NCBI RefSeq assembly: GCF_022701195.1
Contig: NZ_CP078089.1
Location: forward strand, 2,976,001 to 3,040,000
Direction: 5' to 3'
Source of the DNA: Allobaculum mucilyticum
GTDB lineage: Bacteria; Bacillota_I; Bacilli_A; Erysipelotrichales; Erysipelotrichaceae
DNA length: 64,000 bases
In this document: piece by piece, positions 54,508 through 64,000 of the stretch
Position numbering within the stretch: the stretch's first letter is position 1
Layout of the letters: each line of letters starts with the position of its first letter
Translations under genes and position numbers: made by a program
Notes under the pieces: generated by a model
Told to the model about the DNA's origin: nothing
The model's database searches: none
Seen by the model: the letters and a program-made list of their open reading frames with translations, nothing else

Positions 54508-56543
54508 ATGAAAATCTGTCCCTTCTGTCGGTGCCAGAATTCAGACACCAATATGTACTGTACATTCTGTGGAAAACCGCTCAGCCAGCTGAAAAAGCAG
54601 GACGCTTCCTGTAAAAATCCAGTGCAGAATCCCGGAAACGCACCTGAATACTCATCCGAATATTCCGGAAATCCCCATCCCTATACAGCCCAGAGTTCAG
54701 GTCCGTCAAACTCATCAAAGAAAACAGGCAGAAAGAAAACAGCTGCCATTCTTTGTACGGTTACAGCCGTCATGCTTGGTCTAGGAGCTGCCACAGCCTA
54801 TCTGTATACAGTCAATCAGCCGACTGACAAAACAACCAAAGCTTCAAGAGCACAGAGCAATTCAATAGTCCTGCAGCAATCAGAGATTTCGGAAGCTGAA
54901 CGGAGTTATTTTAAGGCGATTGAAGAAGATCCACAGGACCCGGAGCCCTATTCGGATCTCTATGCATTTTATATTGAGGAAAACCGACTGGAGGATGGAT
55001 GCAGAGTGCAGCAGCAGGCAGAAGAGCAGCTTGAGAAATCCAGCCTGGTCAGTTTTTATAACACTGTAAATCAACTGGACAAAGAGAATCAGCTGGTCCA
55101 GACCAGTGCAGATCCGGTGCAAAAACAGAAATACCTGGTTGTCACAGAGCTAACAGGACTCAACCGGACACCTGAAAGCCTTCTTGATGAAGTCTGGTTG
55201 ATTGAAAAAAGCGGGCGTTTTTCCTTTATTGATCCTCAAGGATCACAAGTCAGCGAATCAACAGGTTTAACAGCTATGGTGCTGGATTTCAGACAGACTA
55301 ATTCAGGAGTCATGGCATGTATTGATGATTCTAATCTTGCCATGGCGTCCAGTCAGAATCAGTATCCGTCAAACCCGAATACGCAGTACAGCTACTGTTC
55401 CGGGCTTGGGGCAGCCGCGAACCCCGTGACCTTTTATCTCGACGAAAATGATCAGCTTCAGAGGGATGTTAAGTATCCGGAGAATTATGATGATCTGCCA
55501 GAATGGCCGGATCAACCGATTCTGGTGAATTATAAAGATACATACACTGCACCTTACTATATTTATAATCCGAGTAACAACATGACGTATGGTCCTTATT
55601 CCGAGAACTACCCGGGGTGCATTGCACAGGCCGCAAAAAGGTATCCTGCCAGGTATACGCACTTTACAGTCCCTGTACCCTATACCAATAACCAGCCAGT
55701 CGGCGGTCCGTTCTGGGTTTCGCATGATGGACAAGTCTCTATTTATTCTGCAGATGGAGCATTTCATGCGGATAACTTTGATAAAGCAGAATTGATTGAC
55801 CGCTCTTCGATGGCAGGTTTTAAGGGAGGACGGATCAGCGTTATTGATGAACACGCTGACTTTGTATACGCTGGTGCTTTTGATGCAGTTGGAATGCAAT
55901 TAATAATATTGCTCCTGTTAGAATCGACGGCACGTGGTATCTGATTGATCTCGATCCAGCCCCTTCAGCTCTAGCTCAAAGTGAGCAGGAGCAAAAATCC
56001 GGCTCAGATATGAACTCAGCTGTTGAGCGTACATCTGTTGCAGCGGAGGAAAAGATTATTGCGATGCCTGCAGATGCAGTTCATAACTATGGTTACTTTC
56101 CTTACTCCGGAAAAGTGTGGACTGGATTTGAAATTCAGTCTGATGGCGGTTTTACCTACTACAGAATCATCGAAAATGCGATGCAGATTGATGACGAATA
56201 TTTCAATACAAAAGAAAAGACAACGCTGGAAGGTAAACTGGAAGCCATTGAAACGGCTGATGGGGTAATTCGATTCCGAATTGTACAGATGGAACATACT
56301 CTTCCTCTTGGTTATCTGGAAACAGAGTCGAACGGAATCAAGGTCTATGAAGTGGATCTGCCGGATGTGACCATAGGCACTGAAATTCTTTACTATCCAA
56401 AAGGAACGCCGTGGAATCAGATCGACGAAAAAACCAGAGAACGGCTGATGACTATGCAGGAACCTCCTGTCGAGGGACAGCCGTTAAACGGAGCGGCTAT
56501 CCGGATCAATGAATCCGATCAGGTCTTTCAAAGCAAATACTGA
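54508..56543 (+). pseudogene. array paralogue 1: zinc-ribbon/membrane/WG-like surface protein, frameshifted
   Basis: ATG 54508 starts a zinc ribbon (CPFCRCQN...CTFCGK), a Ser/Pro/Tyr linker, a membrane span (about 75-98), a helical stretch and then the WG-like extracellular part (VWLIEKSGRFSFIDPQG, YIYNPSNNMTYGPY). At 55899-55900 one T appears to be lost, and the protein continues in another frame (NIAPVRIDGTWYLIDLDP and on) to TAA 56541-56543. Restored, it is about 677 residues. It is the most divergent of the five and probably shares a transcript with paralogue 2, as no terminator lies between them. Function unknown. Confidence 0.7.
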
Positions 56544-56630
56544 AACAGCCGGAAATTGCAGATCATTCCGTCTGTAAAAACGTAAATAAACCAGTTCCTG
56601 CCATAAAGATTGAACTGGAAAGGAAACTGT

Positions 56631-58473
56631 ATGAAAAAATGTTCCAAGTGCGGCAGTGAGAATGAAAATCACTATCGCTACTGTCTTAACTGCGGTGCTG
56701 AATTGAGCGAATCAGATGAGCTGGAAAAAACCGATCCGACCAATTCTGCTGACGAAACTGCCAGCCCGACAGACGATTTGCCTCCCGAAGTCGAGAATAA
56801 GAGGAATAAGAAGAAGGCCGCTCTCATTATCGCAATCGCAGCATCACTTGTTCTTGTCGTTGGGATCGGCACATCCTTCTTAGCCAGCCAGAAAAACAGA
56901 AATGAAATTCCAGATGCTGCTGCAGATGCCAGCATGGAAAAAAGCAAAAAGAGTCACATGGATCATATGGCTGTTCGTGTTTCGTCAGTCGTCCACGCAT
57001 CCAGCCATTCTGCCAGAAAGATCCTGTCTGAGAAGTCTGAACAGGCTTCTGAATCTTTGAAGGAAGCTTCGGAAACAACTTCTGAAACATACAGCGAAAG
57101 AGAGCTTCCTCTGTTTATTCAGGAAGCTGACTACATTGATGATGCGCATACTCTGATTACGCTTGATTCCGGGATCCAGGAATTTGAAGTTCTAGGAGAA
57201 CTTGGCGAGCTGGATTCCGTTCCGTTTAATATTGCAGATGAACTGTGGATGGTTGAAAAGGACGGCAAGTATTCCTTCGTAAATCCGCAAGGAAAGACTG
57301 TCAGCGGATCCTCTGGATCAAAAGGAATTATTTACCGTCGGAGTTTATCGTTTGGCCAGAAGGGGTCCTTTGCCTGTATCCAGGATGAAAGCAGCAGTTC
57401 GTATACAGAGGAGAATAAATATCCATTAACTGAGGATATGAAACATGGCCCGAGCTGTGGTGTGCTTCACGGTCCCCCCCTATCCCTGGGGATTCGCAGT
57501 TCAGGAAGATGGAACTGTCGCAATTGAACCTTCCCGGCAGGTGTCAGACGGATCGTTCTTTGAAGGACCTTATCCGGATCAGCTCCTTTTTGTTGCAGAA
57601 AATCTGGAGGACTCTTACACGCCTTATATTTACAATCCGAAAACAGACATCCTGTATGGTCCGTATTCAAAGGAGAACCCGGGGGCAATCAGTCAAACGA
57701 AAATTGGTGCGGAAACCAGACTGATCTACGATGACAGTACGGTGAATGGAATAGTGAATTATGAACTTGCGGGTCCGTTCTGGACGCAGGACTGGAATCA
57801 GTTTGTTCTCCATTCCGAAGATGATGAACAGCAGATTCCCGGTTTCGATGAGGTGCTTCTCATTGACTACAATGCGAGCGGCGGAATTCAGGGTTTAGAG
57901 CTGCATGTCTATGACAAACACCTCAATCCTCTGTATTCGGGCAATTTTGAAGCAGGCGCTTCTCCAATTGGCTCCGTCATTCCTGTGCAGGTCAATGGAA
58001 TCTGGTATCTGATCAATACAGATCCGGTTCAGGAAGAACAGAATGAGACAGCCAGTAATTCCGCGATTCAGATGGCTGCAGGCACCTATACGATCTGTCC
58101 GGATACTCCGGACGGCCAGCTAAGTGAAGACAGGTACTATCAGTACGACGCAAAAGGCGTTCTTAAACCAAAAACTGCAGCAGATGGAAGCATTCAGTTT
58201 ACCATCACAAATCTGAATATTGCCGACTACTCTGACTATGAAGGAAAGATGAAAGACGGCAAACAGCTTGTGAGGTTAGAGCTTCTGGAGCTGTTTAACG
58301 GGCGGACTGCTCTCTTCTATCCGGCAGACACTCCCTGGGATGAGATTGATTCCGCCACACAGAATCAGCTGCTTCGCATGGAAATCCCGGTTTCTGAAGG
58401 TGATACTCTGGCTGGAAACGTAATCCGAATCAACGGTACAGAGCTGACGCTGATGCAGTACGGTGCGCAGTAA
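56631..58473 (+). pseudogene. array paralogue 2: zinc-ribbon/membrane/WG-like protein, frameshift in a C7 run
   Basis: ATG 56631 (MKKCSKCGSENENHYRYCLNCG) follows GGAAAGGAAACT. The order is zinc ribbon, acidic linker, membrane span (about 62-84), Ser/Glu-rich helix, then WG-like repeats (IADELWMVEKDGKYSFVNPQGK). The frame breaks at seven C residues (57474-57480). With six C the reading continues through PYPWGFAVQEDGTVAIEPSRQ to TAA 58471-58473. It lacks the Tyr/Gly/Pro-rich linker of paralogues 3-5. Restored length is about 613 residues. The C run could be a phase-variation site or a sequence error. Confidence 0.75.
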
Positions 58474-58532
58474 TCTGAAGGATAGATATTCATAAACCAG
58501 TGACCAAACCCGGAAACAAACTGTTAACGAGA

Positions 58533-58563
58533 AAAAATCCGTTCTTCAAAGAGCGGATTTTTC
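58533..58563 (+). terminator. terminator after array paralogue 2
   Basis: AAAAATCCG pairs with CGGATTTTT around TTCTTCAAAGAG; nearly the same hairpin follows paralogues 3 and 4. Confidence 0.8.
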
Positions 58564-58576
58564 AACACATATTGAT

Positions 58577-58620
58577 TTTGACAAATACATAATCTAAATA
58601 TACTTATATCGTTATATTCA
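58577..58620 (+). promoter_or_regulatory. promoter cassette of array paralogue 3
   Basis: TTGATTTTGACAAATA then A/T-rich sequence with TATACTTATATCGTTATAT. The TTGACA box and the CTTATATCGTTATAT block recur before paralogues 4 and 5. The exact -10 box is uncertain. Confidence 0.6.
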
Positions 58621-58806
58621 TACAGACAAAATGCAGATTCAGCAGAATTATCTGATGGCCGCAGGCGAATACCTGAATATTCTCCAGGTCCTCAGACAGA
58701 ACATCCATGACTGAACGAAAGAGGGCAGGAAAAGCAAAATGATCCCATCACTGTCTTTTGAACAGATCATTTTCTGTCATGGAAGCTGAACTGGAAAGGA
58801 AACAGT

Positions 58807-60921
58807 ATGAAGTATTGTCCAAAATGCGGCAGTCAGAACAAGGATGACTATCGCTTCTGTCTTAGCTGCGGCGCAGCATTAGACGGTTCAGATGACTGGG
58901 CCAATACCGTACCGGTAGATGCAGCCCCTCATAACCCGGTTCCGTCAAATATTTAGCCAGAACAGAACTATGGCGCATATGAACAGGCATCAAATCCATA
59001 GTCTGGCGGCGGGACTTATCAAGGAGAGAATCCCAATCCCGGAATCTATGGAGCATCGCAATACAATCAGAACCCGCAATATGCTTCCTCCCCGTATCAG
59101 CAGCCAGGGCAGAAGAAATCAAAATAGGGCAGAAAACAGAAGAAGAATCAGGCAGCTTCAAACTATTCGCCATCGCCATACGGTTCGCAGCCGAAAGAAA
59201 AGAAGAAAAGTAAAGCAGGGCTCATTATCGGCATTGTTGCAGCTCTGGTCATAGCTGGCGGTGCAGGCGGATATTTCCTTTACAGCAGGAATAAGAACGG
59301 TGAGAGTTCGGAAAGCAGTGCAGACATTACAATAGAAGGAAGTGAACGAAGCGAACCGATTCTTCAGGAAAATCCGGAAGATCTGGAAACCTCTATTACC
59401 CTTTACAGGCTGTATGTTGAAAACGGTCAGCTTGATGAAGCATATCAGGCTGGGCAGAATGCCGCAGCTGCGCTGAGCGAAAGCGATCTTCCTCGGTTCC
59501 TGGAAACGGTCGATGAAATCGATCAGGAGAACCATCTGATCACGATCGATTCGGGAAAACGACAGTATGAAATCATCGCCGAACTTGGCTCTCTGGACTC
59601 CATTCCTTTTAGCGTTGCAGACGAAATCTGGATGATTGAAAAAGATGGAAAATATTCCTATATCAATCCGGAAGGAAAAACAGTCAGCGAATCAGATGGT
59701 ACAGTCGCTAGGACCTTCCTTCAGTACAACACACTGAGCGGTCCATTCTCTTCAGCGTGCATTGCGGATGAGAATGCCAGCAATGCGCAAGGTAAGAATG
59801 TTTTTCCAGACCCGCAAGTCATCCAGGGTGCTCCTCATTGCGGTATGCTCCACGGCACACCTGCTCCCTTCGGGTATTTTGTGCAGGATGACGGGTCGGT
59901 AGCGATACAGCCAGCCTACGAGATCTCAGAAGGTACAGTTTATAAAGGAGAAGTGCCAGAACAGCTCTTCTTTGCAGCGCACAGTCCCAAGGACAGCTTT
60001 ACACCCTATATTTTCAATCCAAAGACAGAGAAACTGTATGGTCCATATACGGAAGAAAACCCTGGTGCGGTCAGTCAGCGTACAAATCGTCCGCTAGACA
60101 GGCGTTCCTTTGATGACAATTCGATTTCGGGTCTATACAATTATCTAATTATTGGTCCATTCTGGAGTCAGGAGGGCGAGCAGTTTGTTCTTCATTCAGA
60201 GGATGACGAGCACCAGATCTCTGATATTGATGAAGTTAAGCTCATCGATTACACTGCCGCCGGCGGGATCAAGGACTCACACCTGACTGTCTATGACAAA
60301 AACCTCACACCAATCTATTCCGGATCTTTTGAATCAGGAGCAGCTCCGATCGGCTCGGTTATCTCTGTTCAGATCGATGGCACGTGGTACCTGATTAATA
60401 CGAAACCGGTTGACGAAGAAAAGAGTGTCTCAAGTGATTCAGCCATTCAGAATGCTGCAGGAACCTGTACGATCTGTCCGGATTTCGGTCAGAAAGAGAT
60501 TCAGTTCACCATTCGTGATGATGGAACGTTTGCCGTACAGGTGGTAACCGACAGTCCAAATGGTTTTCCAAGCGACGACACTTACTATCAGTATGACGCA
60601 AGCGGTGCTCTTACACCGAAAACTGCTCCAGATGGAAGCATGCAGTTTACAATCTCAAATCTGAAAACTTCTGACTATTCTGACTACAACGGAAAGATGA
60701 GAGAGGGCAGAAATCTTGCTTACTGGATGCTTCTGGATCTGTTTAACGGACGGACGATTCTCTTCTACCCGGCAGGCACTTCCTGGGATCAGATTGATTC
60801 TGTTACCCGTGAGCAGCTGCTTCGCATGGATCCGCCTGTGACTGAAGGCGAACCGCTGAAGGCAAATGTGATCCGGATCAACGCTTCAGAAATTACGCTG
60901 ATGCAGGACAGCGCACAATAG
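58807..60921 (+). pseudogene. array paralogue 3: zinc-ribbon/membrane/WG-like protein with three in-frame TAG codons
   Basis: ATG 58807 (MKYCPKCGSQNKDDYRFCLSCG) opens a frame that remains coding for 705 codons to TAG 60919-60921, apart from TAG at 58954-58956, 58999-59001 and 59125-59127. All three lie in the Tyr/Gly/Gln-rich linker. The first two align with CAG (Gln) codons in paralogue 5; the third is at an Arg/Pro position. The membrane span and the whole WG-like part (from 59215) have no stop or frameshift. Without suppression only 49 codons are made, or internal start ATG 59632 gives a product lacking the membrane span. Confidence 0.8.
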
Positions 60922-61002
60922 TCTTTCCTGAAGAATCAGAAAGAAACAGACAGCACAATTCAAAAGCAATGATCAAATCCATTCACAATCTGCAAATAAC
61001 AG

Positions 61003-61033
61003 AAAAATCCGTTCATCAAAGAGCGGATTTTTA
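61003..61033 (+). terminator. terminator after array paralogue 3
   Basis: AAAAATCCG pairs with CGGATTTTT, as after paralogue 2. Confidence 0.8.
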
Positions 61034-61041
61034 ATTCGTAT

Positions 61042-61090
61042 TGATTTTGACAAATACAGAATCCAAAATACTTATATCGTTATATTGATA
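61042..61090 (+). promoter_or_regulatory. promoter cassette of array paralogue 4
   Basis: TTGATTTTGACAAATACAG and CTTATATCGTTATAT, as before paralogue 3. Confidence 0.6.
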
Positions 61091-61130
61091 CAGATGAAAT
61101 GCAGAATTGATTCATCGGAAAGGAAGCACG

Positions 61131-63260
61131 ATGAAATATTGTCCAAAATGCGGCAGTTCGAATGCGGATGACTATCGCTTTTGTCTCAGCTGCGGCGCAG
61201 CGCTTGACGGCTCAGACGACTGGGTCAATACCGTACCGGTAAATCAGGCTGAACATAACTCAATGCCCTCAAACCTTCAGCAGGAACAGAACTACGGCTC
61301 ATATAATGGAGCTTCAGATCCATATCCGAATATGCCATCAGGCAGCCCATATACAGGTAATGGAACATATCCAGGCGGAAACCCGGATCCCGCTTCGTAT
61401 GGATCGCCTTCCTATGGCGAGACTTCACCATATGGTTTCTCCCCGTATCAACAGGCAGGACAGAAGTATTCAAAACCGGGAAACAAACCGGGCAGAAAAC
61501 AGAAGAAAAATCAGCCGGCAAATCCTTATTCTACTGGTACATATGGATCACAGCCTCCGAAAAAGAAGAAAGGCAGAGCAGGACTCATTGCTGCGATTGT
61601 TGCAGCTCTGATTATTGCCGGGGGTGCTGGCGGATACTTCCTTTACACCAGAAATAAGAATGGAGAAGATTCCCGGATTGCAGATGCAGCAACAGAAGAC
61701 GGCTATCAGATTCTTATTGACGATCAGTCAGACCTGGATGTAACCATCGGTCTCTATCAGGAGGCAATTGATCATGGTCAGTACGATGCAGCATATCAGG
61801 TTGAACAGCATGCAATGGATGCGATGAGCGAAGATGATTTTTCTCAGTTCATTCAAACGGTCGATGAAATCGATCAGGAGAATCAGCTGATTGCGATCGG
61901 TTCAGAAAAACGTCAGTATGAAATCATCGCCGAACTTGGAGCTCTGGATTCCATCCCTTTTACCATTGCAGACGAAATCTGGATGATTGAAAAAGACGGA
62001 AAGTATTCCTATATCAACCCGGAAGGAAAGACAGTCAGCGAATCTGACGGTGTCCTGGCCAGGATTTATCTGCGGGAGACCACTCTGGATGGTCCGGTAT
62101 CTTCTGCATGCATTGCGGATGACAATGTCTACGAAACGCAAGGTCAGAATTCATTTCCCAACCCGCCAGAACTGGGAGGAGCACCTCGATGCGGTGTGAT
62201 GCATGGCGATGCGGCTCCATTTGGATATATAGTTCGCGATGATGGAACTGTAAGTAAAGAAGCGACCTGGGCCATGATGCCAGATGTTGTTTATGAAGAT
62301 GAAGAGCCAGAACAGCTGCTCTTTGTATCGAGCGATTTCTTTGACAGCTTTGCCCCCTATATTTTCAATCCAAAGACAGACAAACTGTATGGACCCTATA
62401 CGGAAGATAACCCGGGAGCTGTCAATCAGCTCATGAATGATCCGTCCTATAAGCGATCCTTTGATGAAAGAACGGTATTGAACTTAACAAATTTTGGGGT
62501 TGTTGGCCCGTTCTGGACGCAGCATGATAATCATTTCGTCCTTCATTCCGAAGATGATGAGCAGCATGTCTCTGGTCTTGATGAAGTAAAGCTCATTGAT
62601 TACACCGCCGCCGGCGGAATCAAAGACTCTCACCTGACTGTCTATGACAAAAACCTCGCTCCCATCTACTCCGGCTCTTTTGAGTCCGGTGCCGCGCCAA
62701 TCGGTTCGGTTATCCCTGTTGAAATCAATGGCACATGGTATCTGATCAATTCGGACCCGGATGATGAAGACGAGAGTACACCTGCCATTGATTCAGCCAT
62801 TCAGATGGCAGCAGGAACTTATATAGTCAGCCCTGATCTTGGCCAAAAAGAGACTCAGTTCACCATTCGTGAGGATGGATCATTCAGCTGCCTGATGGTG
62901 ACGGATCATCCATATGGCTATGCAACAGATAATTACTCTCAGTATGAGGCCGCTGGCGTTCTGACACCGAAAACTGCAGCCGACGGAAGCCTTCAGTTTA
63001 CGATCTCAAATCTGAAAATCACTGACTCTGCTGAATATCGCGGAAAGATAAAAGACGGCAGATATCTTGTCGGCTGGCCTATTGAAGATCTGTTCGACGG
63101 ACGTACGATTTTCTTCTACCCGGCAAAGACTGCCTGGGATGAGATCGATTCTGTTACACAGAAACAGCTTCTCCGTATGGAAGTTCCGGTTACTGAGGGC
63201 GAACCGCTGAAGTCAAACGTAATTCGGATCAACGGTACAGAAATCACACTGATGCAGTAG
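61131..63260 (+). CDS. array paralogue 4: zinc-ribbon, low-complexity linker, membrane span, WG-like domain (intact)
   Basis: The only complete undamaged member, 709 residues. ATG 61131 follows GGAAAGGAAGCACG. The zinc ribbon (Cys4: CPKCG...CLSCG) is at 3-27. A Tyr/Gly/Ser/Pro/Gln-rich linker (about 45-140) ends in a Lys cluster (PPKKKKGRA). The span LIAAIVAALIIAGGAGGYFLY (about 155-175) should leave the N-terminus inside. Outside come a helical region and WG-like repeats: DEIWMIEKDGKYSYINPEGK, YIFNPKTDKLYGPY, LTVYDKNLAPIYSGSFE, and a C-terminal module ending INGTEITLMQ. Layout recalls TcaA-type zinc-ribbon envelope proteins. Function unknown; an envelope sensor or surface role is an inference. 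Confidence 0.8.
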   Translation: MKYCPKCGSSNADDYRFCLSCGAALDGSDDWVNTVPVNQAEHNSMPSNLQQEQNYGSYNGASDPYPNMPSGSPYTGNGTYPGGNPDPASYGSPSYGETSPYGFSPYQQAGQKYSKPGNKPGRKQKKNQPANPYSTGTYGSQPPKKKKGRAGLIAAIVAALIIAGGAGGYFLYTRNKNGEDSRIADAATEDGYQILIDDQSDLDVTIGLYQEAIDHGQYDAAYQVEQHAMDAMSEDDFSQFIQTVDEIDQENQLIAIGSEKRQYEIIAELGALDSIPFTIADEIWMIEKDGKYSYINPEGKTVSESDGVLARIYLRETTLDGPVSSACIADDNVYETQGQNSFPNPPELGGAPRCGVMHGDAAPFGYIVRDDGTVSKEATWAMMPDVVYEDEEPEQLLFVSSDFFDSFAPYIFNPKTDKLYGPYTEDNPGAVNQLMNDPSYKRSFDERTVLNLTNFGVVGPFWTQHDNHFVLHSEDDEQHVSGLDEVKLIDYTAAGGIKDSHLTVYDKNLAPIYSGSFESGAAPIGSVIPVEINGTWYLINSDPDDEDESTPAIDSAIQMAAGTYIVSPDLGQKETQFTIREDGSFSCLMVTDHPYGYATDNYSQYEAAGVLTPKTAADGSLQFTISNLKITDSAEYRGKIKDGRYLVGWPIEDLFDGRTIFFYPAKTAWDEIDSVTQKQLLRMEVPVTEGEPLKSNVIRINGTEITLMQ

Positions 63261-63296
63261 AACACAAGTACCTGATTCACAACCTGTAAAAGATTG

Positions 63297-63327
63297 AAAA
63301 TCCATTCTCAGAGAGCGGATTTTTTAA
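63297..63327 (+). terminator. terminator after array paralogue 4
   Basis: AAAATCC and GCGGATTTTTT form the third copy of the array terminator, slightly less perfect. Confidence 0.7.
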
Positions 63328-63333
63328 TTCATA

Positions 63334-63380
63334 TTGATTTTGACAAATTCAGAATTCAAAATGCTTATATCGTTATATCA
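63334..63380 (+). promoter_or_regulatory. promoter cassette of array paralogue 5
   Basis: TTGATTTTGACAAATTCAG followed by GCTTATATCGTTATAT; third copy of the cassette. Confidence 0.6.
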
Positions 63381-63415
63381 AAACACGCGAAATGCAGAAT
63401 TGGAAAGGAAACACT

Positions 63416-64000
63416 ATGAAATATTGTCCACAGTGCGGCAGTCAGAATGCGGATGACCATCGCTTCTGTCTGAGCTGCGGCGCAGCATTAGATGGATCCG
63501 ATGAGTGGAAAAATACCGTTCCGGTAAATCCGTCAAACCAGAATCAGATTCCGCCTGACATTCAGCCAGAACCCAATTACGGATCCTATAATGGAACGCC
63601 CAATCAATATTCAGGCATGCAGTCTGGCGGCTCATACCAAAATGACGGATCTTATTCTGGAGGAAATCCGAATCCGGCTCCATATGGATCGCCTGTCTAT
63701 GGCCAGAATTCGCAATACGGCTCATCACCATATCAGCAGCCTGGACAGAAGAATTCAAAAAGAGGCAGAAAGCAGAAGAAGAATCAGGCCGCAAATCCTT
63801 ATTCGACATCAACATACGGCTCACAGCCTTTGAAAAAGAAGAAGGGCAGAACAGGACTCATTATTGGAATCGTGGCAGCTCTTGTGATTGCCGGCGGTGC
63901 TGGCGGCTACCTCCTGTACAGCCGGAATAAGAATGGAGATAGCTCTCGAAGCGCAGATGCAGTTCTGGAAGATCCAGCAGACCTGGATTTATCCATTGCT
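63416..64000 (+). CDS. array paralogue 5: zinc-ribbon membrane protein, 3' end outside window
   Basis: ATG 63416 (MKYCPQCGSQNADDHRFCLSCG) follows GGAAAGGAAACACT. The frame is open for 195 codons to the window edge: zinc ribbon, Tyr/Gly/Gln-rich linker, Lys cluster (LKKKKGRTG), membrane span (LIIGIVAALVIAGGAGGYLLY) and the start of the extracellular helical part. It keeps CAG where paralogue 3 has its first two TAG codons. The WG-like part should follow outside the window. Confidence 0.85.
   Translation, partial: MKYCPQCGSQNADDHRFCLSCGAALDGSDEWKNTVPVNPSNQNQIPPDIQPEPNYGSYNGTPNQYSGMQSGGSYQNDGSYSGGNPNPAPYGSPVYGQNSQYGSSPYQQPGQKNSKRGRKQKKNQAANPYSTSTYGSQPLKKKKGRTGLIIGIVAALVIAGGAGGYLLYSRNKNGDSSRSADAVLEDPADLDLSIA

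Noticed and set aside
1-64000. tRNA, rRNA or CRISPR arrays
   Set aside because: I looked through the intergenic regions and saw no cloverleaf with a TTC-loop motif, no rRNA segment and no regularly spaced direct repeats.

Overview
The window looks like a chromosome segment of a Gram-positive Bacillota bacterium, plausibly a gut or oral Erysipelotrichia-type organism. Support: T-box leaders in front of leuS and tyrS, a TPP riboswitch in front of a thiamine salvage/ECF-transport operon, strong AGGAGG-type ribosome sites, many U-tailed hairpin terminators, and large secreted surface proteins with Gram-positive signal peptides. The genus cannot be fixed from the sequence alone.

Layout. 1-1647: right part of an IS1182-type element that interrupts an aromatic-acid-exporter-like gene (1648-2078). 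2143-4842: HAD phosphatase and a CPA2 cation/proton antiporter. 5070-8465 (minus strand): a small acidic protein, then a three-gene cassette of stand-alone adenylation enzyme, GNAT acetyltransferase and esterase. 8834-10444: IS256-type copy 1. 10543-19127: a damaged secreted-protein gene, L-serine dehydratase, an HSL-type esterase, a UMF1-type MFS transporter and leuS. 19767-29135: a damaged choice-of-anchor A surface protein, an ADP-ribosylglycohydrolase, a nitroreductase pseudogene, a small membrane protein, a damaged IS1182 copy and a DUF5648-type secreted protein. 29325-32257: tyrS and an L-2-hydroxyacid dehydrogenase. 32234-33844: IS256 copy 2. 34310-41507: a giant subtilase with 15 repeats. 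41506-44798: IS256 copy 3, split by an IS4-type element. 45251-50653: TPP riboswitch, thiW-thiM-thiE-thiD-thiT-tenA and a NADAR protein. 50700-54259: a second IS4-type element with an IS1182 copy nested inside it. 54508 to the right edge: a tandem array of five paralogous membrane proteins (zinc ribbon, low-complexity linker, one membrane span, WG-like extracellular part).

The thi genes form one TPP-controlled unit for taking up and salvaging thiamine and its two halves. The tandem array, the subtilase, the anchor-A protein and the DUF5648 protein are the accessory cell-surface part. Seven IS copies lie in 64 kb. Element ends and target duplications can be read exactly for five of them. Both IS256 copies next to genes landed at the stop codon, and one IS4 copy landed inside an intrinsic terminator, so the neighbouring proteins were left almost unchanged.

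Caution: about ten genes or IS copies carry +/-1 changes in short single-base runs, mostly losses, while all housekeeping genes are intact. This may be real decay or phase variation, or unpolished long-read sequence. One array paralogue carries three in-frame TAG codons, which homopolymer error cannot explain.
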